Position numbers and translations under genes: made by a program. The notes below the pieces were generated by a model that saw only the letters and a program-made list of their open reading frames with translations, searched no databases and was not told the origin of the DNA. From positions 138,977,745 to 139,041,744 of the forward strand of contig JAOWCC010001589.1 of assembly GCA_030867875.1 (NCBI GenBank): 64,000 nt of DNA. The letters run 5' to 3'. The stretch comes from Actinernus sp. WN-2022. Lineage: Eukaryota; Cnidaria; Anthozoa; Actiniaria; Actinernidae. Positions 1 through 9,632 of this stretch are shown piece after piece (within the stretch, counting starts at the first letter, position 1; every line of letters starts with the position of its first letter).

Positions 1-1
1 G

Positions 2-1911
2 CATACAAGAGACAGACTAAAAAGAACAGCTATTATAACTAACGACGTAGCTAATTGGGATGCGTACAAACAATGCAAAAAACAATTAAACACTGCCATC
101 AAACAAAGTAAAGTATCATATTATGAGGCATACTTCCTAGAAAATCAAGGCAAAATGCGTGAGACTTGGAGAGGAATCAACACTATCCTCTCTAAGAAAA
201 ACAAAACAACTGGGCAGCCTATGTCTGTTATGGGAGATAAATCCGAAGTTCTGAACCCAAAAGAAATAAGCAATGTTTTTAACAACCATTTCGTAGAGGT
301 CGGTCCCAAACTGGCGTCCGAAATTCCTAATTCTAATGTAAACTTTGAACAGTATATTGAACGAACAGATTCGGAGTTTGACCTTAAGGAATTTAACATC
401 AACGATATTTATAATCTCATCCAAAAACTACCAACTAATAAGGCTAGTGGACTAGACGACATCCCGGCCAAACTTCTGAAACATTGCGCCTCAACCGTAG
501 CAGAGCCTTTAACACATATCTTCAACTTATCTATCAGGCAAGGCATCCTACCGTCAGACTGGAAAAAAGCCAAAGTCTATCCCATACATAAAGAGGGACC
601 CAAAGCCATCCCTAACAACTATAGACCCATTTCGGTTCTTTCAGTTGTCGTTAAGATTCTAGAAAGAGGCGTTTTTAATCAGTTTTACACATACTTAAAT
701 TAGTTGAAAACAATCTGTTAAATAAGTTCCAATCGGGCTTCAGACCATTACATTCCACAGTAACTGCCCTCTTGGACCTAACAAATGAATGGTTCTTAAA
801 TATTGATAATGGCCTTACAAATGCTATCATATTTTTGGATCTAAAAAAGGCCTTCGATACTATTGACCACTCTATCCTACTATCGAAAATGAAGCTCTAC
901 GGAGTAAAAACTAAAACCCTATCCTGGTTCTCGAACTACCTTACCGATCGTATCCAAAGGACACTAGTAAATGGCACTCTGTCTGACCCAAACATAGTCA
1001 GTTGTGGAATTCCTCATGGGGCTATTCTAGGTCCATTACTTTTTTTGCTTTATATTAACGACTTGCCAAATTGCGATTTAATGTCTAATGTCCGTATGTA
1101 TGCAGACGACACCAACTTTACTTTTGCCTCTAGCAATCAGGAGGAGTTTCTCTCTGCTATGAATAATGATCTAATTAGTGTGCAAGAATGGCTTATCGCC
1201 AATAAATTAAGTCTAAATACTACTAAAACTAAATGCATGTTTCTTGGAACGCGCGCCAAACTTGCCCCAATACCTGATGATCCGAACGTAAGCACAAATG
1301 GCAGTCAAATCAATAGAGTTAAATCTTATAAATGTCTCGGTGTTCACGTCGATGAGTTTCTTACATGGGAGACTCATATTGACAACATATCTAAAAAGAT
1401 TGCCAAGGCACTTGGTATTTTACGAAGACTCAAGCCATTCGTGCCTTATAATCTTTTAATTTCTATCTATAATTCACTGATAGTCTCACATTGTGATTAT
1501 TGTAGCACTGTCTGGGGAAGTCTGGGTAAAGGCCTTTCTCAGAAACTTCAAAAACTTCAAAACAGAGCTGCTAGAATCATTACAGGCTCTAATTATGACG
1601 TTAGATCAAAAGACATCTTAGCCATGCTTAATTGGAAAGACTTAGAAGAACGACGCCACTGCCAATTGGGAAGCGTTATGTACAAAACCATGAATAACCA
1701 AGTTCCGCCATATCTAACTGATTTATTTACCAAAACAAACACAATTCATCAGCATAGGTTGCGCCGTTCTCAGAATAGTCTCTTCATTACAAGACCCAAC
1801 ACCGAAGCCCTAAAAAAGAGTTTTTCATACAGAGGGGCATCTCTATGGAACAGTCTACCTAAAGTAGCACAAGAGTCTACAAGTATTAAACACTTTTCTA
1901 AATACTTGTAG
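2..1911 (+). pseudogene. CR1/L2-like LINE reverse transcriptase, frameshifted
   Basis: This is the pol of a non-LTR retrotransposon, entering the window already past the endonuclease. One frame runs from base 2 to 703 and carries the start of the RT domain (GLDDIPAKLL, then NYRPISVLS). A second frame then takes over at about 700, with FQSGFRPLHST read before the first ATG at 772, so a single indel separates them. The downstream part has FLDLKKAFDT, GIPHGAILGP (usually PQGS) and the catalytic YADD at residues 110-113 of the 379-residue segment. A thumb and C-terminal region ending in LWNSLPK follow. Clade placement in the CR1/L2 group rests on motif similarity only. The frameshift and the PQGS change suggest a dead copy. 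Confidence 0.9.
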
Positions 1912-2119
1912 CCTCTTTTTTAATTCTACCGCATCATTTTTTAGTATTTAAGAAGCGAACATATTTAAATAGAATATTCTTATTTTTTATTACCTAATTA
2001 TTATTAATCTTGTCAATATTATTATTGTTATCATTAACTTAGAACTAAACACACGGCTCTCTGGAAGAGCATCTTTGTAATTTTCATGATGAATGAGACT
2101 CCGTGTATAAATAAAGAGT
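1912..2119 (+). mobile_element. 3' untranslated tail of the CR1/L2-like LINE
   Basis: This AT-rich, non-coding stretch follows the pol stop and ends near TGTATAAATAAAG. Immediately after it, at about 2120, the sequence becomes homologous to the repeated block also seen near 15000, 28130 and 43870. That places the LINE 3' boundary within a few bases of 2119. The ending resembles the short A-rich ends of this LINE group. Confidence 0.6.
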
Positions 2120-2394
2120 ATGTTAATTTATTGTCTTCTACCTTTAGCACACTAAGCATGCAGCTTCTATTAGTTTTTAATATCTTCACAAACAAAACTA
2201 AATCTACACGTCAGTTCTCAAATGAGTAGAATTCTCTATATTTCAGTTTTACCATTCTCACACAATATAAATGAACTTGGAATACTACAATTCAAAGAAT
2301 TGAAGCGAATTGAATTCTAAGTACCATAATATATATAGAGTTGAATCAATAGCACACACCAGCCTGAGGTGATATGTCACTCATCTTATCACTC

Positions 2395-2588
2395 CATAAA
2401 ATCTGAATTTCTAACGGAACTTGAAACAACGCTAAACCACAGATCGAATTGGAATTTAGCATGTTGGTTTTTATGGAGAGATACCAACAAACTCAACTCA
2501 CATATGGCGCCACGTCTGCATGGGGATCGAACCTGGGCCAGAGAGTTGAGAGGCGAAGCGCTTAACCACTGCGCCACCCCGGCTCCCA
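2395..2588 (-). mobile_element. tRNA-derived SINE
   Basis: On the minus strand the element starts near 2588 with a tRNA-like head. Box A reads TGGCGCAGTGG and box B reads GGTTCGATCCC, spaced as in a tRNA gene, so this is an internal RNA polymerase III promoter. A tRNA-unrelated body follows, with a segment ending near AAAACCAACATGC and AATTCCAATTCGATC. I recall this body from abundant hexacorallian SINEs. It interrupts the copy of the repeat block: the paralogous sequence near 16425 runs through without it. No clear target duplication is visible. Confidence 0.8.
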
Positions 2589-2631
2589 TCAGTAGAAACA
2601 AACGGCGACAGCAAGTGTTTAAAGGGCTTAA

Positions 2632-3164
2632 AGTGCCTATCACCCTTTTGCAATTTTGATAGCTTATGAACTTCCGTAAAATTCTGAATACTTCTGTGAA
2701 GAAAGTTTTGGATTAAGGTGAATACTTTATGTTCTACGCTTGTTTGAAATCGTATAAATGTGACCTTTCCTAACCCATGACCGCGTAAGTAAAAGCCTGG
2801 GTCGAAACCTGGGACGTCATATAATTAATTCGGCTTTGCAATCATTTGAAGAAATACTTAACATGTTGACTAAAATGACTTTTTTCTTTACTAACAACTC
2901 AAAAACTGTGTATATTGTTTATGCATCGATGTTGTGATAAAAAGACGCCATGGAGAATAATGCATTAATGAGATGACGTCTACCCAGGTTTCGACCCAGG
3001 CTTTTACTTACGCGGTCATGGGTCAGGAAAGGTCACATTTACACGATTTCAAACAAGCGTAGAACATAAAGTATTCACTTTAAACCAAAACTTTCTTCAC
3101 AGAAGTACTCATAACTCTTCTGAGGTTCATAAGCTATCAAAATTGCAAAAGGGTGATAGGCACT
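2632..3164. mobile_element. Long-TIR MITE with TTAA target duplication
   Basis: This is a 533-bp palindromic element. Arms of about 190 bp are inverted copies, with the outer ends reading AGTGCCTATCACCC. TTAA lies directly outside both ends (2628-2631 and 3165-3168). The paralogous block near 29510 reads GGGCTTACCTAG without the insertion, which fixes the insertion point. TTAA duplications are typical of piggyBac and Kolobok elements. The central 140 bp is AT-rich and non-coding, so the element is non-autonomous. Confidence 0.85.
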
Positions 3165-3667
3165 TTAACTAGTAATCTAAAACAGGTTGTAAAATGTTAT
3201 ACGATATGCTATAAACCGCCCTGGGAAGCAAGTTGCAGTAGTTCGAGCATTAGCACTTTGTCAGTACTCTCCAAAACTCGGGAATGCTTTCTCTCCTGAA
3301 TTTTTTTTAACCCGAGCAGTATACTAAACTGTTGGTATAATTTATGCAAGACATCACATACTGACCATTGTCTGACTGATCATGAAACGATGGCTACAGA
3401 CGTCTTCAGTTGTAAATTATCCTTTGAAGTAAAGTATAAACAGCCAGAATGAGTTAAACACGCGCGCTTCAACGGAAGATAAAAAGCAAGATCTAGAAAC
3501 TGTGATTCACTGATATGTTTATCAGTAGAAGCTGATCTTTCATGCCAGCACAAATGATTGTTGCTCTGATCTTTAATTTGGGTTACTAGAGTTTCCGTTT
3601 CTAGTCTTTGTTCGTTGCGTTGCATGCTTTTTGATTATGTTGGTAATAGTTATTTCCTCATTTTATT

Positions 3668-4345
3668 TTACGAGGCTTAACTCCTCGGTATTTCAGAGAG
3701 GGTTAACTCCTCAATTTATTTTACGAGGCTTAACTCCTCGGTATGTTAGAGAGGCTTAACTCCTCTCATTTTATGTTACGAGGCTCAACTCCTCGGTATT
3801 TTAGAGAGGCTTAACTCCTCTCATTTTATGTTACGAGGCTTAACTCCTCGGTATTTTAGAGAGGCTTGACTCCTCTCATTTTATGTTACGAGGCTCAACT
3901 CCTCGGTATTTTAGAGAGGCTTAACTCCTCTCATTTTATGTTACGAGGCTTAACTCCTCGGTATTTTAGAGAGGCTTAACTCCTCTCATTTTATGTTACG
4001 AGGCTTAACTCCTCGGTATTTTAGAGAGGCTTGACTCCTCTCATTTTATGTTACGAGGCTTAACTCCTCGGTATTTTAGAGAGGCTTAACTCCTCTCATT
4101 TTATGTTACGAGGCTCAACTCCTCGGTATTTTAGAGAGGCTTAACTCCTCTCATTTTATGTTACGAGGCTTAACTCCTCGGTATTTTAGAGAGGCTTAAC
4201 TCCTCTCATTTTATGTTACGAGGCTTAACTCCTCGGTATTTTAGAGAGGCTTGACTCCTCTCATTTTATGTTACGAGGCTTAACTCCTCGGTATTTTAGA
4301 GAGGCTTGACTCCTCTCAGTTAATTTTACGAGGCTTAACTCCTCT
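3668..4345. repeat. 55-bp satellite with two hairpins per unit
   Basis: About 12 head-to-tail units of about 55 bp. Each unit holds two imperfect palindromes, one of the form CGAGGcttaactCCTCG and one of the form GAGAGGcttaactCCTCTC, separated by TTTTA-rich spacers. Units differ mainly at a T/C change (ctta versus ctca) and an A/G change (taac versus tgac). The array begins and ends abruptly next to tyrosine-recombinase element remains and may be part of that element. Confidence 0.9.
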
Positions 4346-4429
4346 CTACTGAACTGCCTTGTCATAGATACATATTGTATTTTATTTTTTTGTAATTTTA
4401 TAGGGCTCTTTCTGCTGTTGTTACCGGCA

Positions 4430-4492
4430 TTCTTAGAGTTCTCATTTTAGGCCATTCTTTCATGAAAAGGCTTAAAGTGCAAGTAGGGACAT
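4430..4492 (+). pseudogene. SGNH-hydrolase-like remnant (block I)
   Basis: A short in-frame stretch reads RVLILGHSFMKRLK and then meets a stop. The G-H-S-F-x-x-R pattern resembles the first block of SGNH/GDSL esterase domains, as I recall it from ORFs of cnidarian retroelements. It lies upstream of, and on the same strand as, tyrosine recombinase fragments. That would fit a Ngaro-like element, some of which carry such a hydrolase ORF. The match is only about 15 residues long, so this is tentative. The preceding sequence TTTTGTAATTTTATAG resembles a splice acceptor. Confidence 0.35.
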
Positions 4493-5374
4493 AAAACAAC
4501 AAACTATTTTTGCCTCAAATTACTTCAGTTGTCTAACTTAGTTTTCTTTGAGTAACAGGAGCAGAAATTAAACTAGAATAAACAACAGAAAACAACAACA
4601 GAAAACAATTTCTCATGTTTTCTGTTGGTCCCACAAATATTTTTGAAGTCCTGCTAAGGACTTATATTTAGCAGGTGGCATTCATGTTAACTCGGCAGGG
4701 CAATCAGTTTCCTGTATCAAAGTTATTGTGGCACCATCTTTAAGCGTTGGGCATGCTTTAAGTTTCCGGTTTAATTTGCACACGTTTTATACGACATATA
4801 ATTTTTTCTGTTTGACTCAACAATTTCATTGGTTTTTGATTAGTTTGTCCATTGTAGAGTATCTTAAAGATACTGGATTTTCTTTTATTTATTGCTACAT
4901 GTAGTTGTGGGCAGTTTTATGGTTTTGATGTTCTTGTGACTAATGCACAAGTATTTTTATGATCTTTGCTTTGGTGGCTTCGTCGATCAGTTAGCTAGTC
5001 GACGTACTATTTATGTATTGTAGCATGTTGCCTTTAAGGTTTTGCTCTCGAGGTTAACATTGTTGTGACTTTGTCCACTGTTGTTGTTGAGGCTTTATGA
5101 TACTCACACTGTTATGGAGGACTTATCCTCTTTTCGAGGCTTTGCCTCGACATTTATTTTGTTTGCCATTCAAGGGCTTGCTGGTGCATCAACAATTTGT
5201 TGACATGGCTTGTTCCTGCCATGTTGTTTTAAATTTGCTGCCCATAACTTGGTAGATCAGTTAGTTTTTATAAATCAGTTGTGTAGGGCATTCAGTTTCT
5301 CCCGAGTGTTCTTTGTTTTGCAGAAACATCATGCCACCTAATAAAATGCTCTGAGAGATTGATGTGCCCTTCAG
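4493..5374. other. Non-coding stretch within the recombinase element
   Basis: No open frame with a recognisable domain. The sequence is T-rich on the plus strand, with one short palindrome (TCGAGGCTTTGCCTCGA near 5135). It is probably decayed interior of the tyrosine-recombinase element, between the esterase-like scrap and the recombinase. Confidence 0.5.
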
Positions 5375-6115
5375 TCAAAGTTGCTGAGCAACCTCTGACC
5401 AAGAGGGCAAAAGGCTCAAGACAGCTCAGGGGTGTTAAGGCATGAGTCTCCAATATGGCCGCCACAAATCAAGAGGGGGTGGTCTATCTCTTTGTGCTTG
5501 TGAGATATATTCTTGACACTTTGACATATTTGATAAAGTCACAACCTTTACACATTTTTGTGACAGTTTCCATGGAAACGTGTAATGTGACCTTTGAACT
5601 TTAATTTTAAGGAAAATTGAGAAAAGCCTCCTGGAGGTCGGTAAAAGTTGTTGATATAATATATATTTTCATGCCAATGAATCAATGTTAGGGCACACTT
5701 CGGTGCTCCAATTTGAAAAGTTGGTTATCATTTGAATGTCTGTTAATTCGGTGGAAATTTGAGGATATCAAATTTCACAATTGCCTTAAATTGCCTTCCC
5801 CTTAAAATAACCAACTTTTCAAATTGGAGCAGGAACGTATACACTAACCTTGATTCACTTGTATGAAAATATCCACTATATTAACACCTTTTACCAAAGG
5901 TCACATAACACGTTTCCATGGAAACTTCCACAATAAGGTATCAAGGTTGTGACTTTATGGAACCTGTAAAAGTGCAAAGACTATATCTAACAAGCACGAA
6001 GAGATAGACCACCCCCTCTTGTTTTGCGGCGTCCATATTGAAATATTTTGAGACCCATGCCTTAATGCCCCTGAGAGGCCAAAAATATGACAGCCTCAGC
6101 AACAGTGCAACAGCC
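5375..6115. mobile_element. Palindromic fold-back MITE
   Basis: Two arms of about 300 bp are inverted copies. The left arm (about 5375-5700) contains TTAAGGCATGAGTCTC, AAGAGGGGGTGGTCTATCTC and TTTCCATGGAAACGTG. The right arm (about 5800-6115) contains their complements in mirrored order. The arms meet near 5750 around AACCAACTTTTCAAATTGGAGC. The outer ends include CAGGGG/CCCCTG, as in some hAT-type MITEs. I could not identify a target duplication. It separates the esterase-like scrap from the recombinase fragments. An open frame across the right arm (minus strand) has no recognisable domain. Confidence 0.75.
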
Positions 6116-6329
6116 AGTACATTATATATAGGGACATTTACCACAGTTTTGGTGGCTTCTCATGAGATCAAACCTTCAACCTTCATCTCTTCCAACTTAC
6201 ACTAAACTTTCCAAGGAGTATTGCCAAACTAAATTGTTAAGCTTGTTGATGCATCTAAAGTAACAGTTGCCTTAAAGTCACATTCCTGTACTACATGTAT
6301 AAACACAGCTACAATAAACATCCTTTGCT

Positions 6330-6699
6330 ATGGTTAAAAATCGGCAACCAATTCGTGTTTGTCCAGTACAGTTGATACTGGATTATTTGGTATGGGTCCC
6401 GTTCTCGTTACTGTCGATACAGGAGTCCAGTTTCAAGAGCCTATTGTGTTGGCCAGCTTTTTCTAGCTCATGGCAAGTTTTTCGTAGTTTATTTTATGAA
6501 ATTTATGGGACTGATTAGCAAGGGCAGCAGTTCCCCATCTCTCCTTGGTGTTCAAGGCTGATTAGGAATAGGGGAACTGATTAGCAAGGGCAGCAGTTCT
6601 CCTATTTTTACTCATCATAATTTTAATAGCTCATACATGTAGCAAGTTGTTCATTATTAGTTTATTTTATGAAATTTATGGGACAACCAGCGCCCCCTT
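6330..6699 (+). repeat. Duplicated piece of the tyrosine recombinase region
   Basis: VCPVQLILDYL near 6358-6392 mirrors VPVRLLLDYL at about 6730-6762, so this recombinase piece occurs twice. Two further segments are also doubled: TTTATTTTATGAAATTTATGGG (about 6490 and 6663) and AGCAAGGGCAGCAGTT (6518 and 6582). The GCAAGGGCAGCAG motif is the core of the minisatellite that starts at 7041, which ties the two areas together. Confidence 0.55.
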
Positions 6700-7040
6700 T
6701 TCTTCGATTGTTCATCAGCAGGCAGGTACGTGTCCTGTTAGGCTACTGCTTGATTATTTGACCCTCAGGTCTTTCTGCTGGCACACTTTTTCATATTAGC
6801 ACAGGGGTTCCCATGCCCAGGAAAATATTTGCTTCACTTCTTTCTTTAACTATTAAGCATTGTGGATTAGACCACTCCTGTTATAAGGAACACTGTTTCT
6901 GTATAGGGGTTGCCTCGCATGCAGTGGACCAAGGGTTATCCGATGCCCAAATAAGAATACTTGGACGTTGGAAAACCAATGCTTTCCAGCGATATATTCG
7001 TGTGAATAGCCTCTCGGCAGAATCATGTATGAACCATTAG
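6700..7040 (+). pseudogene. Tyrosine recombinase C-terminal domain (Ngaro/DIRS-like), damaged
   Basis: From the ATG at 6813 the frame reads into a tyrosine recombinase catalytic domain. YKEHCFCIGVASHA corresponds to the conserved H-x-x-R box, LSDAQIRILGRWK to the motif carrying the conserved Trp, and FQRYIRV to the nucleophilic Tyr. The box reads H-C-F-C, so the catalytic Arg is replaced by Cys. Upstream, broken frames carry the preceding VRLLLDYL and GLD-type motifs. Such domains occur in DIRS, Ngaro and Crypton elements. The neighbouring esterase-like scrap and split repeats favour a Ngaro-like retroelement. With the Arg lost and the frame broken, this copy should be inactive. Confidence 0.8.
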
Positions 7041-7560
7041 AAATTGGTCAGATAAAACTGTCTAGCAAGGGCAGCAGTGTTTATCTGGCCAAGTTTGTGA
7101 TTAGTAAGTTAAATTTTACTTATATATGGTCAGATAAAACTGTCTAGCATGGGCAGCAGTGTTTATCTGGCCAAGTTTGCAATTAGTAAGTTAAATTTTA
7201 CTTATATTGATCAGATAAAACTGTCTAGCAAGGGCAGCAGTGTTTATCTGGCAAGTTTGCAATTACAATGTAGTAAGTTAATTTTTACTTATATTGTTCA
7301 AATAAAACTGTCTAGCAAGGGCAGCAGTGTTTATCTGGCCAAGTTTGTGATTAGTAAGTTAAATTTTACTTATTGGTCAGATAAAACTGTCTAGCAAGGG
7401 AAGCAGTGTTTATCTGGCCAAGTTTGTGACTGAATTTTATTTTACCTCGTGTTGGTCTGATGAAACTGTCTGGCAGGGGCAGCAGTGTATATCATTCCAA
7501 GTTTGTTAGTTTTCCGATTGGATAGATAAAACTGTCTAGCAAGGGCAGCAGTATTTATCT
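7041..7560. repeat. 81-85-bp minisatellite with hairpin core
   Basis: Six to seven units, the last ones degenerate. The core contains CAGATAAAACTG, GCAAGGGCAGCAG and TTTATCTGGCC. CAGATAAA and TTTATCTG are complementary, so each unit can form a hairpin. The spacer is AT-rich (AAGTTAAATTTTACTTAT). The array abuts the stop of the tyrosine recombinase frame, the position where terminal repeats of such elements lie. Confidence 0.85.
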
Positions 7561-8019
7561 TCCGATATTTATTACTTAATAGTTGTATTGCTATATTATT
7601 ATATGGCAGATATTTCAGAGTCGTGCTGCATTTGCCTGGGGTAGGGCTGCATCCTTGTTTTCCACCAGTATGCATTTGGCGTTTTTTGTTGCCCTCACCT
7701 TTACTGGGCTAAATATATGGATTTATTTATGTATGTTATCATATCAAATAATACTTATTTGATAGAGAATTTAATAAAGCGGCTTTGGGTTTATGACCCA
7801 TAGCCATTTTAGTTCAGTTTTTTGTTGCCCTCACCTTTACTGGGCTAAATATATGGATTTAAGAATTTAATAAAGCGGCTTTGGGTTTATGACCCATAGC
7901 CATTTTAGTTCAAACTTTGGTTTGGTGTCATTTATTCCTCCCAGTAAACATAGCTCAGGCAAAGGCAGCACTTGATGGATATTATATAAGATTTCGGTAT
8001 TTGTGAAGAAGGAAAGCAT
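7561..8019. repeat. Direct repeat at the end of the recombinase element
   Basis: About 95 bp (TTTTGTTGCCCTCACC ... CATTTTAGTTCA) occurs at 7691-7814 and again at 7820-7912. The first copy has about 35 bp of extra AT-rich sequence. Both contain AATTTAATAAAGCGGC, with an AATAAA signal. This may be a terminal direct repeat of the Ngaro-like element. No gene is seen between here and the start of homology to the GPCR block at about 8020. Confidence 0.6.
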
Positions 8020-8259
8020 AAATGGTAGTTTGGAAGATTTGGTGTTCAGTTCACTTCCTGTTGTCTCGATCGCGGCCATTCTACAGAGATAATTACGACA
8101 AACAAGAACAAGCGCTACGTTTCCTTGTAGTGCTGCCTATAGATTAACAAACCAAACTAGAAAACATAAATACTAGAAGGCATTGTTATTTTATTTAATT
8201 GTCAGGTCAGCAACGTGCCGGTCGGTGGAGCGAACAGTTAAACGTTCTTCAACAAAGCC
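8020..8259 (+). promoter_or_regulatory. Conserved 5' flank of the GPCR copies
   Basis: This flank is preserved before every copy: 8020-8259 (A), about 11250-11611 (B), 24040-24411 (C), 38255-38617 (D), and inverted 50333-50560 (E). Shared landmarks are GTTCAGTTCACTTCCTG, AACAAGCGCTACGTTTCC, and AGCAACGTGCCGGTC close to the ATG. Copy A lacks the outer 100 bp containing GTGACAGGCGGAAGTG. Conservation of a non-coding flank with the gene is expected of a promoter and 5' UTR, but it also follows from recent duplication. No TATA box is convincing. Confidence 0.5.
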
Positions 8260-9275
8260 ATGAAAAGTATGAACACGTCGTCTCACAACGGTACAGAATG
8301 CTTCTTTGCTGAAGGCTCAGAAGTAGAGCAAGTCATCAAAGTAATCGCTTTGTTTTTTATTTTGTTGTTCGGCGTCTTCTGGAACATGCTAGTTATCGTT
8401 CTGGTTTACAAAACGACAACATTGCGAAAGAACATGAACTATTTTATCGTCAATATGGCTGTGTCTGATGTACTTATTTTGGTCATTGGACCGCCCTTGC
8501 GGCTCGATCATCTACTATCAAGTTCTGAGTCATGGAAAATAGGAGACGGTCTTATTGGAACCATTACATGTAAACTGGCCTTGTTTATATTTAACATGAC
8601 CGGGTTGGTTTCCCTAATAACTCTAGTGATAATATCTGTTGAACGGTACAGAGCGGTTTCTTCTATGCTAAACCTGGTACCACTTACACGTCGTACAATG
8701 ATCGTTTTGATCGCTGTATCCTGGACCATTCCCGCTGGACTTAACTCTTATTTACTGTATATGGTAGACATTATTTATAGTGAGGACGAAGAAGAGGGGC
8801 ATTACTGTGGATATCTTTTTGACCGACCGACACTCTTTTATTTAGTGATATACACTATCATCTATATACTCGTTGCTGTTACCGTACTTTGTTTAAACAT
8901 AATCATCATAAGAAAACTCCGCCTTTCTCAGGTTCTCCCTGGCGTCAATATTCCTGATGTTCAGCAACAAAACAGACTGAAACGCTTCAGGTCTGCGGTG
9001 AGAATGGTTATGTCATCTCTGCTTCTTTGTATTGTTTGTTGGACACCTCGTTATTTGCATCTGCTCTTACAGTGGCTCGCTTATTTAGGGACATTTGAGT
9101 TCTTCAGTGCGTGCATAGATGACGAGAATCCGGCTTCATTTTGGCTTATTATATCTTCTTTACCTAATCCCAGGCCTAAATCCACTGATATACTTCACAT
9201 TTCTTCATGACTGTCGTTCCGCTCTCTTCAATGCATTTTTTGGCCGGTAGGAGAGCTCACATGAACCAGATGTAG
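8260..9275 (+). pseudogene. Class A GPCR, copy A, frameshifted before TM7
   Basis: Single-exon rhodopsin-family receptor, nearly identical to copy B up to about residue 285. It keeps two N-terminal glycosylation sites (N5, N10), Asn in TM1, N-x-x-x-x-D in TM2, the TM3 and ECL2 cysteines, ERY at the end of TM3 and CWTP in TM6. In ECL3 it lacks 3 bp that B has. It then has AATCCGGCTTC where B has GATCTTC, a net 4-bp gain. The frame shifts there and stops at 9210, so TM7 with NPLIY is not translated, although the DNA for it continues to the homologous stop at 9275. A receptor without TM7 should not signal. Confidence 0.9.
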
Positions 9276-9632
9276 AACTTGAACAAAGACACAATCGATT
9301 AAATGTTACCTTAATTTTCATTTCTTAGTTTTAGTACTTTATTTCTCGTGAGTTAATGGGGCTAAACAAGTCTGTTAGGTGGGTAGAGCTGTTAAAATAG
9401 AACAAATTAAAACAACAATATTGTGAGAGTCTACAAGAAGGATTTAACAGGCCTGCAATACAAAAAAACGGGTGTCAGCGAGTGAAATAGGTGGAAACGA
9501 ATGAAATGGCTTTTAGAAGAGAGCTGCGCTTGTTTATTTTCTTTCTTGGTTTCCTTCGTCCTAACATGTGACTTGGGTATTCACCCTCGGGAAACATTTC
9601 TGGTATGTGGGAAGTTGGGTCGTCGCTATATA
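9276..9632. other. 3' flank of GPCR copy A
   Basis: This flank is shared with copies C (25430-25747) and D (40660-41014) and partly with B. Landmarks are GTTAAAATAGAACAAATTAA and GGATTTAACAGGCCTGCAA. B lacks the second half, jumping from about 12805 straight into the inverted-repeat block. A minus-strand frame at 9475-9669 shows no domain and is not kept in the other copies, so I see no gene. Confidence 0.6.

Larger units (their letters stand above)
2120..3550 (+). repeat. Partial fifth copy of the GPCR-associated repeat block
   Basis: Outside two insertions, 2120-2395 matches the stretch just before the 53-bp minisatellite in the later copies (for example 43865-44115). 2590-2630 and 3169-3550 match the stretch well after it (for example 46745-47190). 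The minisatellite and about 0.7 kb next to it are absent here. No GPCR gene accompanies this fragment within the window. It ends near 3550, where unrelated sequence starts. No coding potential is seen. Confidence 0.7.

Noticed and set aside
8508..8729. Minus-strand 73-codon frames inside the GPCR genes (also at 11860, 38866)
   Set aside because: Antisense shadows of a strongly conserved coding sequence.
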